Numbered from the stretch's first letter, positions 1-8,459 are shown. The stretch: DNA of 35,867 bases from Myxococcales bacterium (GCA_009992505.1 JAACVI010000224.1:1-35867); one strand, 5' to 3'. A program made the numbers and translations. Notes: generated by a model from the letters alone, not told the origin.

Positions 1-1180
1 CGTCGATGGCGCGCTCGACGGTGGCGTCGGTCTCTGACGCTTGACGCGCGAGCTCGATAGCCAAGGTCAACTTCTCGTCGGCCCCGCCTGCGGCGCGCTG
101 GGCGTCGGCCAGGATGGTCAACAGCCGCGGGCGCTGATCGTCCGTGGACAGGTACTCGCGGTAGAACGCGAGCATGCCGGCGTTGCCGGGATCGATCTTG
201 CGCAGCCTGCCGAAGTACGGCTCGGCGGCGTCGGGCTGCTGCCGGATGCGCCAATGGACCATGCCGAGCTGAAGCAGGATGCCGCGCTCCTGCTCCAACT
301 TCTGGCGTGAGCGCAGCGCGTCCTCGTACAGACCGACCAGGCTGTCCCAGTCCTCCGCCTCCGTGTAGTGCGCGACCAAGAAGCTCATCGCTTCGTCGTG
401 GCCCGGCGCGAACTCCAGCACGCGGCGATAGGCTTGGGCTGCGTTGTCGGGTTGTTCGAGCTTCCTGCTGTAGAGGCGCGCCGCCGCCAGGTAGAGGTTG
501 AGCTTGTCGTCGCGACCTCGCGCCGCGTCCGCCGTCTGGCTGAGCACTCCGGCCTCGTCCTTGGCCTTGTCGCGAGCGCGCAGCGTCACGCAGTAGAGGC
601 GCGCCGCGCGCACGTCCCCCGGATCGGAGCGAAGCGCGTCGCGAAAGAGCTTGTCGGCCTCGCGCGCCTTGCCCTTGGCGCGATACTCCCAGACGAGGCA
701 GCCGGCGCGCACCAGGAACGAGGTGCGGACGGTGGCGTCCGAGGCATCCTGGGCCTCCTCCACGAAGCGATCGGCGATCTGTCGCCAGCGCTCGGACATC
801 TGCTCGAGCTCCTCGAGCGCCTGCTCCACGCCCGCGTCCCCCGGACGCACCTCGAGCGCCATTCGGTAGGCTTCGGTCGCCGCTTCGGGCTCCAGCAGCT
901 CTTCCCGACGCAAGCGCCCGAGCTCTTTGAGCAGCGCGAAGCGGAAGTCGGGATCGTCGTGACTTATCGCTTGTTGGAGTTCGATCAGCCAGGCGACCGC
1001 CTGGGCCTCGCCACGACGTTCGTGCTTGGCGCGCGCGGCCTCGAGCAAACGCAGCGGGGATTCACCCGTGCGCTCGGCATCGCCGCTCTGGATTGCCTCG
1101 GATAGCCCATCGAATGCGGCGCGATCGAGCGGATCGCGCTGCAGCATGCCAAGGTAGTGGGAGACCGTCAGTGACGCCAT
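1..1180 (-). CDS. TPR-repeat protein, 3' end cut by window edge
   Basis: An open frame runs from ATG at 1180 to base 1 without a stop, giving about 393 residues; the C-terminus lies outside the window. The product is helical, charged and Ala/Leu/Glu-rich, with repeated TPR-like units of about 34 residues, for example around 'AATEAYRMALEVRPGD', 'AAQAYRRVLEFAPGHDEAM' and 'AAEPYFGRLRKIDPGNAGM'. These carry the usual A-x3-Y and P-G/D pattern at the helix ends. No signal peptide or membrane segment is visible, so a cytoplasmic scaffold or adaptor is likely. An AT-richer patch at 1246-1290 is the obvious place for its promoter. Long TPR proteins of this type are common in myxobacteria. The binding partner cannot be told from the sequence. 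Confidence 0.8.
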   Translation of the reverse strand, partial: MASLTVSHYLGMLQRDPLDRAAFDGLSEAIQSGDAERTGESPLRLLEAARAKHERRGEAQAVAWLIELQQAISHDDPDFRFALLKELGRLRREELLEPEAATEAYRMALEVRPGDAGVEQALEELEQMSERWRQIADRFVEEAQDASDATVRTSFLVRAGCLVWEYRAKGKAREADKLFRDALRSDPGDVRAARLYCVTLRARDKAKDEAGVLSQTADAARGRDDKLNLYLAAARLYSRKLEQPDNAAQAYRRVLEFAPGHDEAMSFLVAHYTEAEDWDSLVGLYEDALRSRQKLEQERGILLQLGMVHWRIRQQPDAAEPYFGRLRKIDPGNAGMLAFYREYLSTDDQRPRLLTILADAQRAAGGADEKLTLAIELARQASETDATVERAID

Positions 1181-1333
1181 CGTTGCACCTGCCGTCCCGG
1201 GACCCACGGCGGGGCGAGCGAGCGCGCTCGGATCGAGCCGTTTTGCCGGACGTAAATGACCGGAAAAAGACAAGAATTACGAAGTCTAGGGCGCGCCCAT
1301 GACCGGGCCGAGCGATGGTACCGGCGCGCGCCT

Positions 1334-1367
1334 GGGGCGATCAAGGGAAGACTTGAACGATCGCCCC
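1334..1367 (-). terminator. Hairpin just after the membrane-protein gene
   Basis: The 9-bp inverted repeat GGGGCGATC/GATCGCCCC with a 16-nt spacer begins 8 nt after the stop codon of the minus-strand gene ending at 1376. The loop can form a further 5-bp stem (TCAAG/CTTGA). There is no U-tract after it, so it may be a 3'-end stabiliser or part of a terminator that does not need a U run. Confidence 0.4.
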
Positions 1368-1375
1368 CCGCAGCC

Positions 1376-2122
1376 CTAGAAGGCCATCAAATAGCCCGAC
1401 CAGCCGAGGGCCGCGAAGGTGACGACTCCCGCCGCGAGGTGCGCGGTCGAGAGCGCACGCAGGGCGTCGTAGTGGTTGGCGCGGTCCATGCCGAAGCGAG
1501 GCCCGTTGGCGATGACGACGCCGAGAGCCATCTGCGCGACCATGCCGATGAGGTGCACCCAGCGCAGCGCCTTGTGCAGCCTGAGGCGTCGCGCGAACAC
1601 GCCGTTGCCTTCGTCGAGCCCACCGGGATCGGGCATCGCCACCGCGAGGCTGAAGGTCGTCGTGTACAGCGCGAAGGTGGTCACACCGGAGATCAGGTGC
1701 AGCCAAGGCACGCCCGAGCATTGGCCTTGTCCGAAGGTGGCCGTGCCACGCGCGCAGGGATTGCCCCCGCGATTGTCCCAGGCTCCATAGAGGTTGCGAT
1801 ACTGGATGGCTCCGAGGGCCAAGGTGGCGCCCATGGCCGCGAAGGTCGTGATGCCCATGATCTTGTGCACGCTCGCCACGCTCTGACGTCGCGACATCCG
1901 CTCGCCGTAGGACGGCTCCGCGGGCGCGGGGGTCGCTGTCTCGGTCGGCGCGGGGGTCGCTGCGGCGGGCTGGGTCGTGCCGTCATCGGAGGGCTCGAGC
2001 AAGTCGAGCTGCTCCGCGGATTCGACCTGCAACGGAGGCAAGGTCATGTCCGCGAATGCCGGGTCGACATGGAGGGAGAGGCCGAAGAAAGGGGTCGCCC
2101 AAAGGAGGGCTACGTGGAGCAT
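1376..2122 (-). CDS. Four-helix membrane protein with conserved-looking histidines
   Basis: The protein is about 248 aa if started at ATG 2122, which gives a clean signal peptide (MLHVALLWATPFFG... with AFA|D). An in-frame ATG at 2167 would add 15 residues; neither has a strong ribosome binding site. After the signal comes a Pro/Ala/Thr-rich linker, then four hydrophobic helices near residues 90-120, 145-170, 190-215 and 225-245. Each helix begins near a His: 'VHKIMG', 'WLHLISG', 'LHKALRWVHLIG' and 'TAHLAAG'. This arrangement recalls cytochrome b561-like and other b-type haem membrane proteins, where paired His ligate haem, but no exact family was recognised. Two Cys residues (C-A-R-G and Q-C-S-G) sit in the segment between helices 1 and 2 and may form a disulphide. 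It lies downstream of HMG-CoA lyase on the same strand, 98 nt away. Haem binding is inference. Confidence 0.7.
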   Translation of the reverse strand: MLHVALLWATPFFGLSLHVDPAFADMTLPPLQVESAEQLDLLEPSDDGTTQPAAATPAPTETATPAPAEPSYGERMSRRQSVASVHKIMGITTFAAMGATLALGAIQYRNLYGAWDNRGGNPCARGTATFGQGQCSGVPWLHLISGVTTFALYTTTFSLAVAMPDPGGLDEGNGVFARRLRLHKALRWVHLIGMVAQMALGVVIANGPRFGMDRANHYDALRALSTAHLAAGVVTFAALGWSGYLMAF

Positions 2123-2220
2123 GCGCGCATGATTCCACGCGACCCACGCATCTTCCAGTCCAACCATGCACTTTCGGATGCACGGCCCTAGCCGGGGCCG
2201 CGAGGGCGACGCGGAGCGCC

Positions 2221-3141
2221 CTAATGGGTGAGCGAGCGCACGCCGGCGGTGTGGACCTTGCCCGGCAGCTTCCTGCCCACCAGAGCCTCGGCGACCTGTC
2301 CGGCTTGCCACAGCTGTTCGAGGTCGACGCCCGTCTCGATGCCCATTCCGTCCAGGCAGTAGACGAGGTCCTCGGTGGCCAGATTGCCGGCCGCGCCGGG
2401 CGCGTAGGGACAGCCACCGAGACCTCCGACGGCCGCGTCGAAGGTGGTGATGCCCATGCTCAGGCCCACCAGCACATTCGCCAGGGCCGTGCCGCGTGTA
2501 TCGTGCAGATGAAGCGCGATGCGCTCGGGCGGGATCTCGGCCAGCATGGCGTCGAGGATGCGCCGAGTCTGCAGCGGGGTACCGACGCCGATGGTGTCGC
2601 CCAGGGAGACCTGGTAGCAGCCGCGAGCCAGGAGCGTCTTGGCCAGGCGCAGCGAGTCCGCCACGGCCACATCACCCTCATAGGGACAGCCCCAGACGGT
2701 CGAGACGTAGCCCCGCACGCGATCGCCCGCCGCCACCGCCGGCTCGATCACACGATCGAAGGCCGTCAGCGTCTGCTCGATGGTCTTGTTCACGTTCTTG
2801 AGGTTGTGCGTCTGGCTGGCGCTCAAGAAGACCGCCACTTCGCCCAACCCGGCCTTCTGCGCACGCACGAGGCCCGTGCCGTTGGGCACCAGCGCGCTGA
2901 AGGTGACGCCTTCGGGCGCCTCCGCCATGTGCGCGACCTGATCGGCGTCGGCCATCTGGGGCACCCACTTGGGCGACACGAAGCTCGTGATCTCGATGCG
3001 CTTCAGACCCGAACGCACCAGCGCCTCGATCAGGCGAACCTTGGAGTGGGTCGCGACCTGCGCGGCCTCGTTCTGAAGGCCATCGCGAGGCGAGACTTCG
3101 TAGATGGAGACCCGGGAGGGGAGATGGTCGAGGATCTTCAT
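2221..3141 (-). CDS. mvaB: Hydroxymethylglutaryl-CoA lyase
   Basis: This enzyme cleaves HMG-CoA to acetoacetate and acetyl-CoA, the last step of leucine breakdown. The 306-residue length is normal for the family. It is a TIM-barrel of the HMGL-like superfamily: 'SPRDGLQNE' near the N-terminus supplies the metal and acid/base residues, 'LGDTIGVG' and 'LHLHDTRG' supply metal-ligand histidines, and the signature 'GGLGGCPYAPGAAGN' near residue 260 carries the active-site cysteine of the mobile loop. GGAGGGC lies about 5 nt before the ATG at 3141. It follows the lipoprotein gene by 37 nt and precedes the membrane-protein gene on the same strand. No other leucine-catabolism gene is nearby, so it may work with unlinked partners. 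Confidence 0.95.
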   Translation of the reverse strand: MKILDHLPSRVSIYEVSPRDGLQNEAAQVATHSKVRLIEALVRSGLKRIEITSFVSPKWVPQMADADQVAHMAEAPEGVTFSALVPNGTGLVRAQKAGLGEVAVFLSASQTHNLKNVNKTIEQTLTAFDRVIEPAVAAGDRVRGYVSTVWGCPYEGDVAVADSLRLAKTLLARGCYQVSLGDTIGVGTPLQTRRILDAMLAEIPPERIALHLHDTRGTALANVLVGLSMGITTFDAAVGGLGGCPYAPGAAGNLATEDLVYCLDGMGIETGVDLEQLWQAGQVAEALVGRKLPGKVHTAGVRSLTH

Positions 3142-3178
3142 GCCTGCCCTCCGCGGGAGGATGGTTGCACGTCAGAAA

Positions 3179-4369
3179 TCATGGGCCACTCGTCGGCGAC
3201 AGCTCCCCATGTTCGCATTGGTAGCGGTGCATGGAGACCTCGCGGCCGATGGGTGTGGCCACCAAGAGAGCGCGTCCCGTCCATAGGGCCCTGGCCCCTC
3301 GAGGCGCAATCGCGTCGGGCAAGAGCGCCTCCAGATGGGCCACGCTGCCGCCGAGGGCCATGGTGAAGGCGCCCGCGTGCAGGACGGGATGGGCCCCAGT
3401 GCAATCGACCTCGGGGGTGAAGTCGCCGACGACCTCGAGCACGCGCCCGGCCTCGCGAATCCGCACCAGTCGACGGGCGGCGCCACAGCGACCCACGGCC
3501 AGCGCCGCGTCGGCCGCGGCCATCAGGCCCATGGGCTCACAGCCCTCCAGGATGCGCTGGGACTGGGCGTAGCTGAGCGCGAAGTCCACGCCCAGCACGG
3601 TGGTCGCGGGTTGGCCGCCGGTCCGGTCACAGACACCGAAGTACCAGACGCCCTGGGCGTAGGTCGCGCCCGCGATGGGGAAGGTGCACGAGTCGGGCAG
3701 AGCCCGCGGCAGATCCTCGCGACCGGTCGCGTCGCCGCCGAGTCGAGCCCCGCGCACCAGAGCGCAGCGCGCGCGCGAGCCCTCGTCACAGCGGCCGTCG
3801 GGCGCTCTCCAGCGCACCTCGGAGACGCCTGCCTCGGACACGGCGACCCCGACCTGCCCTCTGCCGCCCACCGTTCGCAGGGGGGTCGGGCCCAAGGTCG
3901 TCACGGGACCGAACGCAGACCCCGTCGCGTCACCGACCGCGGCGACCGCCGAGAAGACACCGTTGTTTCTGGCGACCCAGACCACGGCCAGACGCCCTCC
4001 CCCGGCCGCCGCTTCCACCTCCACGGCGTCGACTGGCACGAAGGGCCCCTCGAACCCCGCCGGGCGCTGCGACGCGAAGAGCTCCGGGTCCTGACCGCGA
4101 TGGCTGCCGAGCGCGTCCATGACCGCGAGACGCACGCCCCCTCCGTCGCTCGAAGCCGGCGAGAAGATCAGCCCGGCGCCGCCCTCGAGAGCCACGAGAT
4201 CGAAGGCACTCGCGGTGGCGATGGGCCGCGGCGAGAGCAGCGGCGGACGCACGATCGGGACGACGGGCGGCAACACCAGGGGCGGCGGCTCGTCCTCGCA
4301 GGCGGTCAGCAACGCCAGACAGAGCAGCAACGGCGTAGCCAGCCGATGAGAGCGCCGGAGCAGGACCAT
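3179..4369 (-). CDS. Lipoprotein of unknown function
   Basis: This 396-aa protein begins at ATG 4369. An ATG 16 codons upstream is possible but would put extra residues before the signal. The N-terminus has two Arg pairs, a hydrophobic stretch and the lipobox LLTAC, followed by Glu-Asp-Glu-Pro-Pro-Pro, so it should be lipidated and exported. A Pro-rich spacer is followed by many short beta-like segments (for example 'LAVVWVARNN', 'GVWYFGVCD', 'LVALEGGAGLIF') that resemble a beta-propeller. Several cysteines suggest disulphides. No catalytic motif was recognised. It sits between the small cysteine protein gene and HMG-CoA lyase, all on the minus strand. Similar orphan lipoproteins are abundant in myxobacteria. 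Confidence 0.75.
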   Translation of the reverse strand: MVLLRRSHRLATPLLLCLALLTACEDEPPPLVLPPVVPIVRPPLLSPRPIATASAFDLVALEGGAGLIFSPASSDGGGVRLAVMDALGSHRGQDPELFASQRPAGFEGPFVPVDAVEVEAAAGGGRLAVVWVARNNGVFSAVAAVGDATGSAFGPVTTLGPTPLRTVGGRGQVGVAVSEAGVSEVRWRAPDGRCDEGSRARCALVRGARLGGDATGREDLPRALPDSCTFPIAGATYAQGVWYFGVCDRTGGQPATTVLGVDFALSYAQSQRILEGCEPMGLMAAADAALAVGRCGAARRLVRIREAGRVLEVVGDFTPEVDCTGAHPVLHAGAFTMALGGSVAHLEALLPDAIAPRGARALWTGRALLVATPIGREVSMHRYQCEHGELSPTSGP

Positions 4370-4474
4370 CTCGGCATCTTGCCAAAGATGCGCAAGGAAG
4401 GCGATCGAGCGATGCACGCGAGCGTCGAACTCGATCGGCGCGCGGGCGGACGTGTGGGCGATCCCCGCGCCAGG

Positions 4475-4669
4475 TCAGACCAGATCGAAGTCCTTGCAGA
4501 AGAGCAGCGGGGCTTCGGGATCGTCGTAGCGCGCGGCGTGATGCTTGACCGTGGGGTAGCCGTGGGCGCAGCCACGCGCCGGATCGAAGAGCACGCAATC
4601 CTCGCAGTTGAAGCGCAGCTGAAAGCGCTCGCGCTGCTCTCGGAAGCGGGCGTCCTGCTCGACGATCAC
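4475..4669 (-). CDS. Small four-cysteine protein downstream of rpiB
   Basis: The likely start is GTG at 4669, 10 nt after the rpiB stop, with GAGAG about 8 nt ahead. An ATT at 4684 overlapping the rpiB stop is an alternative. The product is about 64 aa. The sequence reads as charged helix, then F-N-C-E-D-C, then R-G-C-A-H-G-Y-P, then L-L-F-C-K-D-F-D-L at the C-terminus. Four cysteines spaced C-x2-C-x9-C-x21-C look like a small zinc or iron-sulphur site; the His in C-A-H is another possible ligand. The open frame continues upstream inside rpiB in another frame, but that part is Arg/Ser/Pro-rich and looks like a shadow. The cofactor and function are unknown. Translational coupling to rpiB is likely. 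Confidence 0.65.
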   Translation of the reverse strand: MIVEQDARFREQRERFQLRFNCEDCVLFDPARGCAHGYPTVKHHAARYDDPEAPLLFCKDFDLV

Positions 4670-4679
4670 AAAGCCGCTC

Positions 4680-5135
4680 TCAATCCGCGGTCGGGTCGCT
4701 GGCGGGCTCGATCTTGGCCACGCGGCGCGCGTGTCGTCCGCCCTCGAAGGCGGTGGCGAGGAAGACGGAGAGGATCTCCTCGGCCAGGCCCGCACCAACC
4801 ACTCGCGCGCCCATGCACAGAACGTTGGCGTCGTTGTGCATGCGGGCCATGCGCGCGCTGAAGGGCTCGGCGCAGAGCGCCGCGCGGATGCCCAGATGGC
4901 GATTCGCGGCCATGGACATACCCAGGCCCGTCCCGCAGACGAGCAGCCCCAGCTCGCTATGCCCCGACGTCACGTCCGCACAGACGGCGTGGGCGAAGTC
5001 CGGATAGTCGACGGAGCCGTGGCCCGATGTGCCGCGGTCCTCGACGTCGAAGCCACGCTCACGCAGCAGCGCCGCGAGCTCGTCCTTCAGATCGACGCCC
5101 GCATGATCGGCGCCGACGGCGACGCGTCGGCTCAT
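4680..5135 (-). CDS. rpiB: Ribose-5-phosphate isomerase B
   Basis: RpiB interconverts ribose-5-phosphate and ribulose-5-phosphate in the pentose phosphate pathway. The 151-aa length is typical of the RpiB/LacA family. Visible motifs are 'VAVGADHAGVDLK' (phosphate and sugar binding), 'CGTGLGMSMAANR' containing the catalytic cysteine, and 'MARMHNDANVLCMGAR' with the conserved His and Asn. The ATG at 5135 shares one base with the fabF stop (TGATG), so translation is coupled. RpiB following fabF is a common arrangement in this group of bacteria. Its C-terminal tail (KIEPASDPTAD) is slightly extended. Confidence 0.95.
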   Translation of the reverse strand: MSRRVAVGADHAGVDLKDELAALLRERGFDVEDRGTSGHGSVDYPDFAHAVCADVTSGHSELGLLVCGTGLGMSMAANRHLGIRAALCAEPFSARMARMHNDANVLCMGARVVGAGLAEEILSVFLATAFEGGRHARRVAKIEPASDPTAD

Positions 5136-6421
5136 CACGAACGCTCGGCGTAGCTCGGACCACCCAGGACCAGGGTGGCGTTGGTGCCGCCGAAGCCGAA
5201 GGAGTTGGTCATGGCGACCTCGATCTTCGCCTCCCGCGCGCCGTGGGGCACGAGGTCGAAGCCCTCGCTGGCCGGATCGGGATCCGTCAGGTTCACGGTC
5301 GGCGGGACGACTCCGTCGCGGAGCGCGAGGGCACAGATGGCCGCTTCGAGTCCGCCCGCCGCGCCCAGGAGATGACCGGTGACGCTCTTGGTGCTCGAGA
5401 CGAGCAGACCCTTCGTCACGTGATCGCCGAAGACCGCGCGCATGGCCTGAAGCTCTTGGACGTCGCCCGTGGGCGTGGACGTGCCGTGAGCGTTCACGTA
5501 GCTGACGTCCTCCGGCTGGAGGCCCGCGTCGACCAGCGCCGCGCGCATGGCGCGTTGGGCGCCTTCGCCACCGGGCGAGGGTTGGGTCAGGTGATAAGCG
5601 TCCGACGACGCGCCGTAGCCCAGGACCTCGCCCAGGATGGTCGCGCCTCGAGCGATGGCTCGCTCGCGCTCCTCGAGGATCACGATGCCCGCGCCCTCGC
5701 CGACGACGAAACCGTCGCGTCCGGCGTCGAAGGGCCGGCTGGCCTCCTGTGGCGCGTCGTTGCGCGTGGACAGGGCGCGCATCTGCGCGAAGCCGCCGAC
5801 ACCCAGAGGGGTGACCGCCGCCTCTGCGCCGCCCGCCACGGCCGCGTCGATGCCGCCGCGCCGGATCCACTCCGTCGCCTCGCCGATGGCGTGGGCGCCC
5901 GAAGAGCAAGCACTCGCCGTGGCGAAGCTCGGACCCTTGAAGCCCCAGCGCATGGAGACCTGCCCCGGAGCGAGGTTCGAGATGGTCGCGGGGATGAAGT
6001 AGGGACTGATGCGTCGAGGGCCCTTCTCGAACAGCTTTCGCGCGGTCTCCTCGAAGTACTCGATGCCGCAGAAGCCGACGCCGATGAACGTGCCCACGCG
6101 CTCGAGCGCCTCGCCCTCGGGGGCGAAGTTCGCCGCCGCGATGGCGTCCTCGGTCGCTGCCAACGCGAGATGGATGAAGCGCGCGGCCTCGCGGACGCGC
6201 TTCTTCTCCACGTAGCGCAGCGGATCGAAGCCCGTGCACTCTCCGGCGATCTTCACCGCGAAGTCTTCGGTGTCGAAGGCTTCGATTCTGCCTACGCCAC
6301 TGCGCCCGGCTTGGACATTGGCCCAAGTCGACGCGGCGTCGAGGCCGCAGGGACTGACCGCCCCCACGCCGGTGATGACGACCCTACGCGGGGCCGTTCT
6401 AGCCACTCTAGGTCTCGGCAC
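5135..6421 (-). CDS. fabF: Beta-ketoacyl-ACP synthase II
   Basis: This is the condensing enzyme that elongates acyl-ACP with malonyl-ACP. The thiolase-fold protein of about 428 aa carries the Cys-His-His triad: '[10 protein letters not shown]' (active-site Cys), '[11 protein letters not shown]' and '[13 protein letters not shown]'. The C-terminal '[13 protein letters not shown]' gatekeeper motif is intact. GTG at 6421 is used here; GTG at 6406 is equally plausible and would remove a short basic extension. It lies 8 nt after acpP and overlaps rpiB by one base, forming a compact operon with fabG and acpP upstream. No sign of degeneration. Confidence 0.95.
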   Translation of the reverse strand: MPRPRVARTAPRRVVITGVGAVSPCGLDAASTWANVQAGRSGVGRIEAFDTEDFAVKIAGECTGFDPLRYVEKKRVREAARFIHLALAATEDAIAAANFAPEGEALERVGTFIGVGFCGIEYFEETARKLFEKGPRRISPYFIPATISNLAPGQVSMRWGFKGPSFATASACSSGAHAIGEATEWIRRGGIDAAVAGGAEAAVTPLGVGGFAQMRALSTRNDAPQEASRPFDAGRDGFVVGEGAGIVILEERERAIARGATILGEVLGYGASSDAYHLTQPSPGGEGAQRAMRAALVDAGLQPEDVSYVNAHGTSTPTGDVQELQAMRAVFGDHVTKGLLVSSTKSVTGHLLGAAGGLEAAICALALRDGVVPPTVNLTDPDPASEGFDLVPHGAREAKIEVAMTNSFGFGGTNATLVLGGPSYAERS

Positions 6422-6429
6422 GAACGGAC

Positions 6430-6666
6430 TCAGCCCGCGGCCTTTTCCGAGATGTAGCTCACGGCATCACCCACGGTGCGGATCTTCTCCGTGTCTTCGT
6501 CGGGGATGTCGATGTCGAACTGCTCCTCGAAAGCGAGGACCAGCTCCACGATGGCCAGCGAGTCAGCCCCGAGGTCATCGATGAACGAAGCCTCCGGCTT
6601 GATCGCGTCGCCATCGACGTCGAGCTGCTGCGAGATGATGTCGGCGACCTTTTCCGCAATATCCAT
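6430..6666 (-). CDS. acpP: Acyl carrier protein
   Basis: This is the 78-aa acidic carrier of the type II fatty acid synthase. The motif '[13 protein letters not shown]' contains the serine that receives 4'-phosphopantetheine. The family pattern is complete: N-terminal helix ([15 protein letters not shown]), the DSL motif, and the acidic '[13 protein letters not shown]' helix II-III region that docks with FabF and FabG. A strong ribosome binding site GGAGGAA precedes the ATG at 6666. It sits between fabG (48 nt upstream) and fabF (8 nt downstream), as in most bacteria. Confidence 0.97.
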   Translation of the reverse strand: MDIAEKVADIISQQLDVDGDAIKPEASFIDDLGADSLAIVELVLAFEEQFDIDIPDEDTEKIRTVGDAVSYISEKAAG

Positions 6667-6714
6667 TGCGTTCCTCCAAGGGCGACCTTGTCGCCCGTCA
6701 CCCGCGAGCGCGGG

Positions 6715-7461
6715 TCAGATGTACATGCCCCCGTTTACACGGAGCACTTGACCGGTCACATAACCGGCCTCTTGACTGGCCAGATAGAGCACGGCCGCGG
6801 CAATTTCTTCGGGGCGCCCGACGCGTCCCAAGGGTGTCTGGTCGACGATGGCCTGACGAACTTCTTCGTTCAGGGCGTCGGTCATGTCGGTCTCGATGTA
6901 GCCTGGTGCGACGGCATTCACCGTGACCCCGCGCGACGCATACTCACGCGCCAAGGTCTTGGTCAACCCGATCAACGCGGCCTTCGACGCGGCGTATACG
7001 GCCTGACCGGGATTGCCCGTCTCGCCCACGACGCTCGAGAGGTGGATGATCCGGCCCCAGCGCTTGCGCATCATCGGGCGAATCGCCGCCTTGGCGCACC
7101 AAATCGCGCCCTCGACGTTCGTGGCGAAGGTGCGAGCCACCTCTTCTGGCTTCACGCGAAGCAACAATTGATCGATGGCGATTCCCGCATTGCTGACGAG
7201 AATGTCCAGGCGACCGTGCTGCTTGACGATCGCATCGACGGCCTGAGCGACGTCTTCCATCACGCTGACGTCGAAGCCCATCGCCTCGGCGTGGCCACCG
7301 GCGGCCTCGATGGCCGCAACGGTCTCCGCCGCAGCGGCCTCGCCCGAGCGATAGTTGACCACGACGAACGCACCGGCGCCCGCGAGCGCCTCGGCGCATG
7401 CACGACCGATCCCGCGGGAGCCCCCGGTCACGAGGGCGACCCTGTCGTTCAGCTCAAACAC
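6715..7461 (-). CDS. fabG: 3-oxoacyl-ACP reductase
   Basis: This NADPH-dependent reductase makes 3-hydroxyacyl-ACP from the FabF product. It is a short-chain dehydrogenase of about 248 aa: 'VTGGSRGIGRA' binds the cofactor, 'SNAG' is the N-A-G motif, and the Ser-Tyr-Lys catalytic set is seen in 'LSSVVGETGN' and 'YAASKAA'. GTG at 7461 gives the usual FabG N-terminus (MFELNDRVALVTGG); TTG at 7467 is an alternative. It follows rpmF by about 26 nt with no plsX, fabH or fabD in between, which is unusual for this cluster. Acidic residues are rare after beta-2 (NYRSGE), consistent with NADPH preference. Confidence 0.95.
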   Translation of the reverse strand: MFELNDRVALVTGGSRGIGRACAEALAGAGAFVVVNYRSGEAAAAETVAAIEAAGGHAEAMGFDVSVMEDVAQAVDAIVKQHGRLDILVSNAGIAIDQLLLRVKPEEVARTFATNVEGAIWCAKAAIRPMMRKRWGRIIHLSSVVGETGNPGQAVYAASKAALIGLTKTLAREYASRGVTVNAVAPGYIETDMTDALNEEVRQAIVDQTPLGRVGRPEEIAAAVLYLASQEAGYVTGQVLRVNGGMYI

Positions 7462-7487
7462 AATCAATCAGATCGAGCACGAGACGC

Positions 7488-7682
7488 TCAAGCGAGGGTC
7501 TCGTCCTCGCCATCGATGATCTTGCGGCCATTGTAGTGGCCGCAGCTCGGGCAGACGCGATGAGGAACCATCACATCACCGCAGGTGGGGCAAGGAACGA
7601 GGTTCGGAGCCTCGACCTTGTCGTGGTGTGCGCGACGCTGATCGCGTCGGGCGCGGCTCTTGCGGCGCTTCGGGACAGCCAT
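7488..7682 (-). CDS. rpmF: 50S ribosomal protein L32
   Basis: A 64-aa basic protein. The N-terminus 'MAVPKRRKSRARRDQRRAHH' is the L32 signature, followed by a zinc-ribbon C-P-T-C-G...C-P-S-C-G (two C-x2-C pairs, so the zinc-binding C+ form). It starts 3 nt after the stop of the YceD-family gene; the yceD-rpmF pairing is widely conserved and suggests co-regulation of ribosome and lipid synthesis. The tail 'NGRKIIDGEDETLA' is slightly longer and more acidic than in many homologues. Confidence 0.97.
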   Translation of the reverse strand: MAVPKRRKSRARRDQRRAHHDKVEAPNLVPCPTCGDVMVPHRVCPSCGHYNGRKIIDGEDETLA

Positions 7683-7685
7683 GGC

Positions 7686-8297
7686 TCAATCCTTACCTTC
7701 GGTCAGCTTCCGCTGACCCATGAGAGGGGTGTCCAGCTTCTGCTGGAGATTCATCAGGGGGGACAGACGGGGATCGACCTCGCGACCGGATCCGTCGGCA
7801 TGCAATACGCGCGGGCCCCGCACATGCTCCGGAATTTCGATGCCGGGGCATTCGGGATCACAGAGGGGCTTCATCGGGCACTCGAGCAGGATCTGCTCTC
7901 GCACCATGGAATCGAAGATGATCTTGTCGCCCGAGAGGGCCTCGCGCAGGGGCGCGTCGGGACCGATCTCGTCCTCGCCCAGATCCTCGGGGATGGGATC
8001 CTTGGTGAGCAGGGTGCGGCTTCGGATGTCCATCTCGAGGGACGCATCCTCGAGGCAGCGCGCGCATGCGGCGACCACGGAGGCGCGCACTCGCGTCTCG
8101 GCGAAGACGTCGTCGCCCAGCCTGGTGAGCCGCACGTCGAAGATGGCGTCGACCGAGTCCAGCTCGGGGGCCGAGAGTTCGCTGCCCTCGAGTGCGGTCG
8201 CAAGCCATGCGCGCGGAATGGGAAATGCCCATTCCTTCGGCTGTTCTTCGACTTCGTCGAGCTCAATCGTGAACTCGTGGGCTGCTGCTGAGGACAT
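7686..8297 (-). CDS. yceD: DUF177/YceD family protein
   Basis: A 203-aa member of the YceD (DUF177) family, which is nearly always next to rpmF; homologues are linked to 23S rRNA accumulation in plants and bacteria. The diagnostic pattern is present: 'VVAACARCLE' in the middle and 'KPLCDPECPGIEIPEH' near the C-terminus, together giving four cysteines that may hold a metal. The start at ATG 8297 is supported by a promoter whose predicted transcription start is about 34 nt upstream; the longer open frame to 8483 would lie upstream of that promoter. It is the first gene of the yceD-rpmF-fabG-acpP-fabF-rpiB operon. Confidence 0.9.
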   Translation of the reverse strand: MSSAAAHEFTIELDEVEEQPKEWAFPIPRAWLATALEGSELSAPELDSVDAIFDVRLTRLGDDVFAETRVRASVVAACARCLEDASLEMDIRSRTLLTKDPIPEDLGEDEIGPDAPLREALSGDKIIFDSMVREQILLECPMKPLCDPECPGIEIPEHVRGPRVLHADGSGREVDPRLSPLMNLQQKLDTPLMGQRKLTEGKD

Positions 8298-8337
8298 ATG
8301 GAGGACCCAAATCCGCGGCTCGGGGGCGGGACGGGCA

Positions 8338-8365
8338 ACCATAGCCGCGGCCGGTCCTCTGTCAA
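8338..8365 (-). promoter_or_regulatory. Sigma-70-type promoter of the yceD-rpmF-fab operon
   Basis: On the minus strand a perfect -35 TTGACA (8360-8365) is followed after 16 nt by TATGGT (8338-8343, four of six matches). The predicted start near 8331 gives a short leader to the yceD ATG at 8297. It lies in the 162-nt gap shared with the divergent oxidoreductase gene. Confidence 0.7.
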
Positions 8366-8459
8366 GGCGGGTTGCGTCGGAAGCGCGCTGCTGACGCGAG
8401 CTTCGCGGGCCCGCCAAGCCGCGGGCACAAGACCCGCAGTTTGAGTAGGCTGAGGCCCC

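Noticed and set aside
41-1105. Plus-strand frames at the left edge
   Set aside because: They lie opposite an unbroken TPR-protein frame on the minus strand, which has clear repeat structure.
3335-4861. Long plus-strand frame opposite the lipoprotein and rpiB genes
   Set aside because: It crosses several supported minus-strand genes and has no domain features or ribosome binding site.
4680-6326. Single 548-codon frame covering rpiB and part of the fabF region
   Set aside because: Only the last 151 codons (rpiB) are real; the rest is fabF read in the wrong frame.
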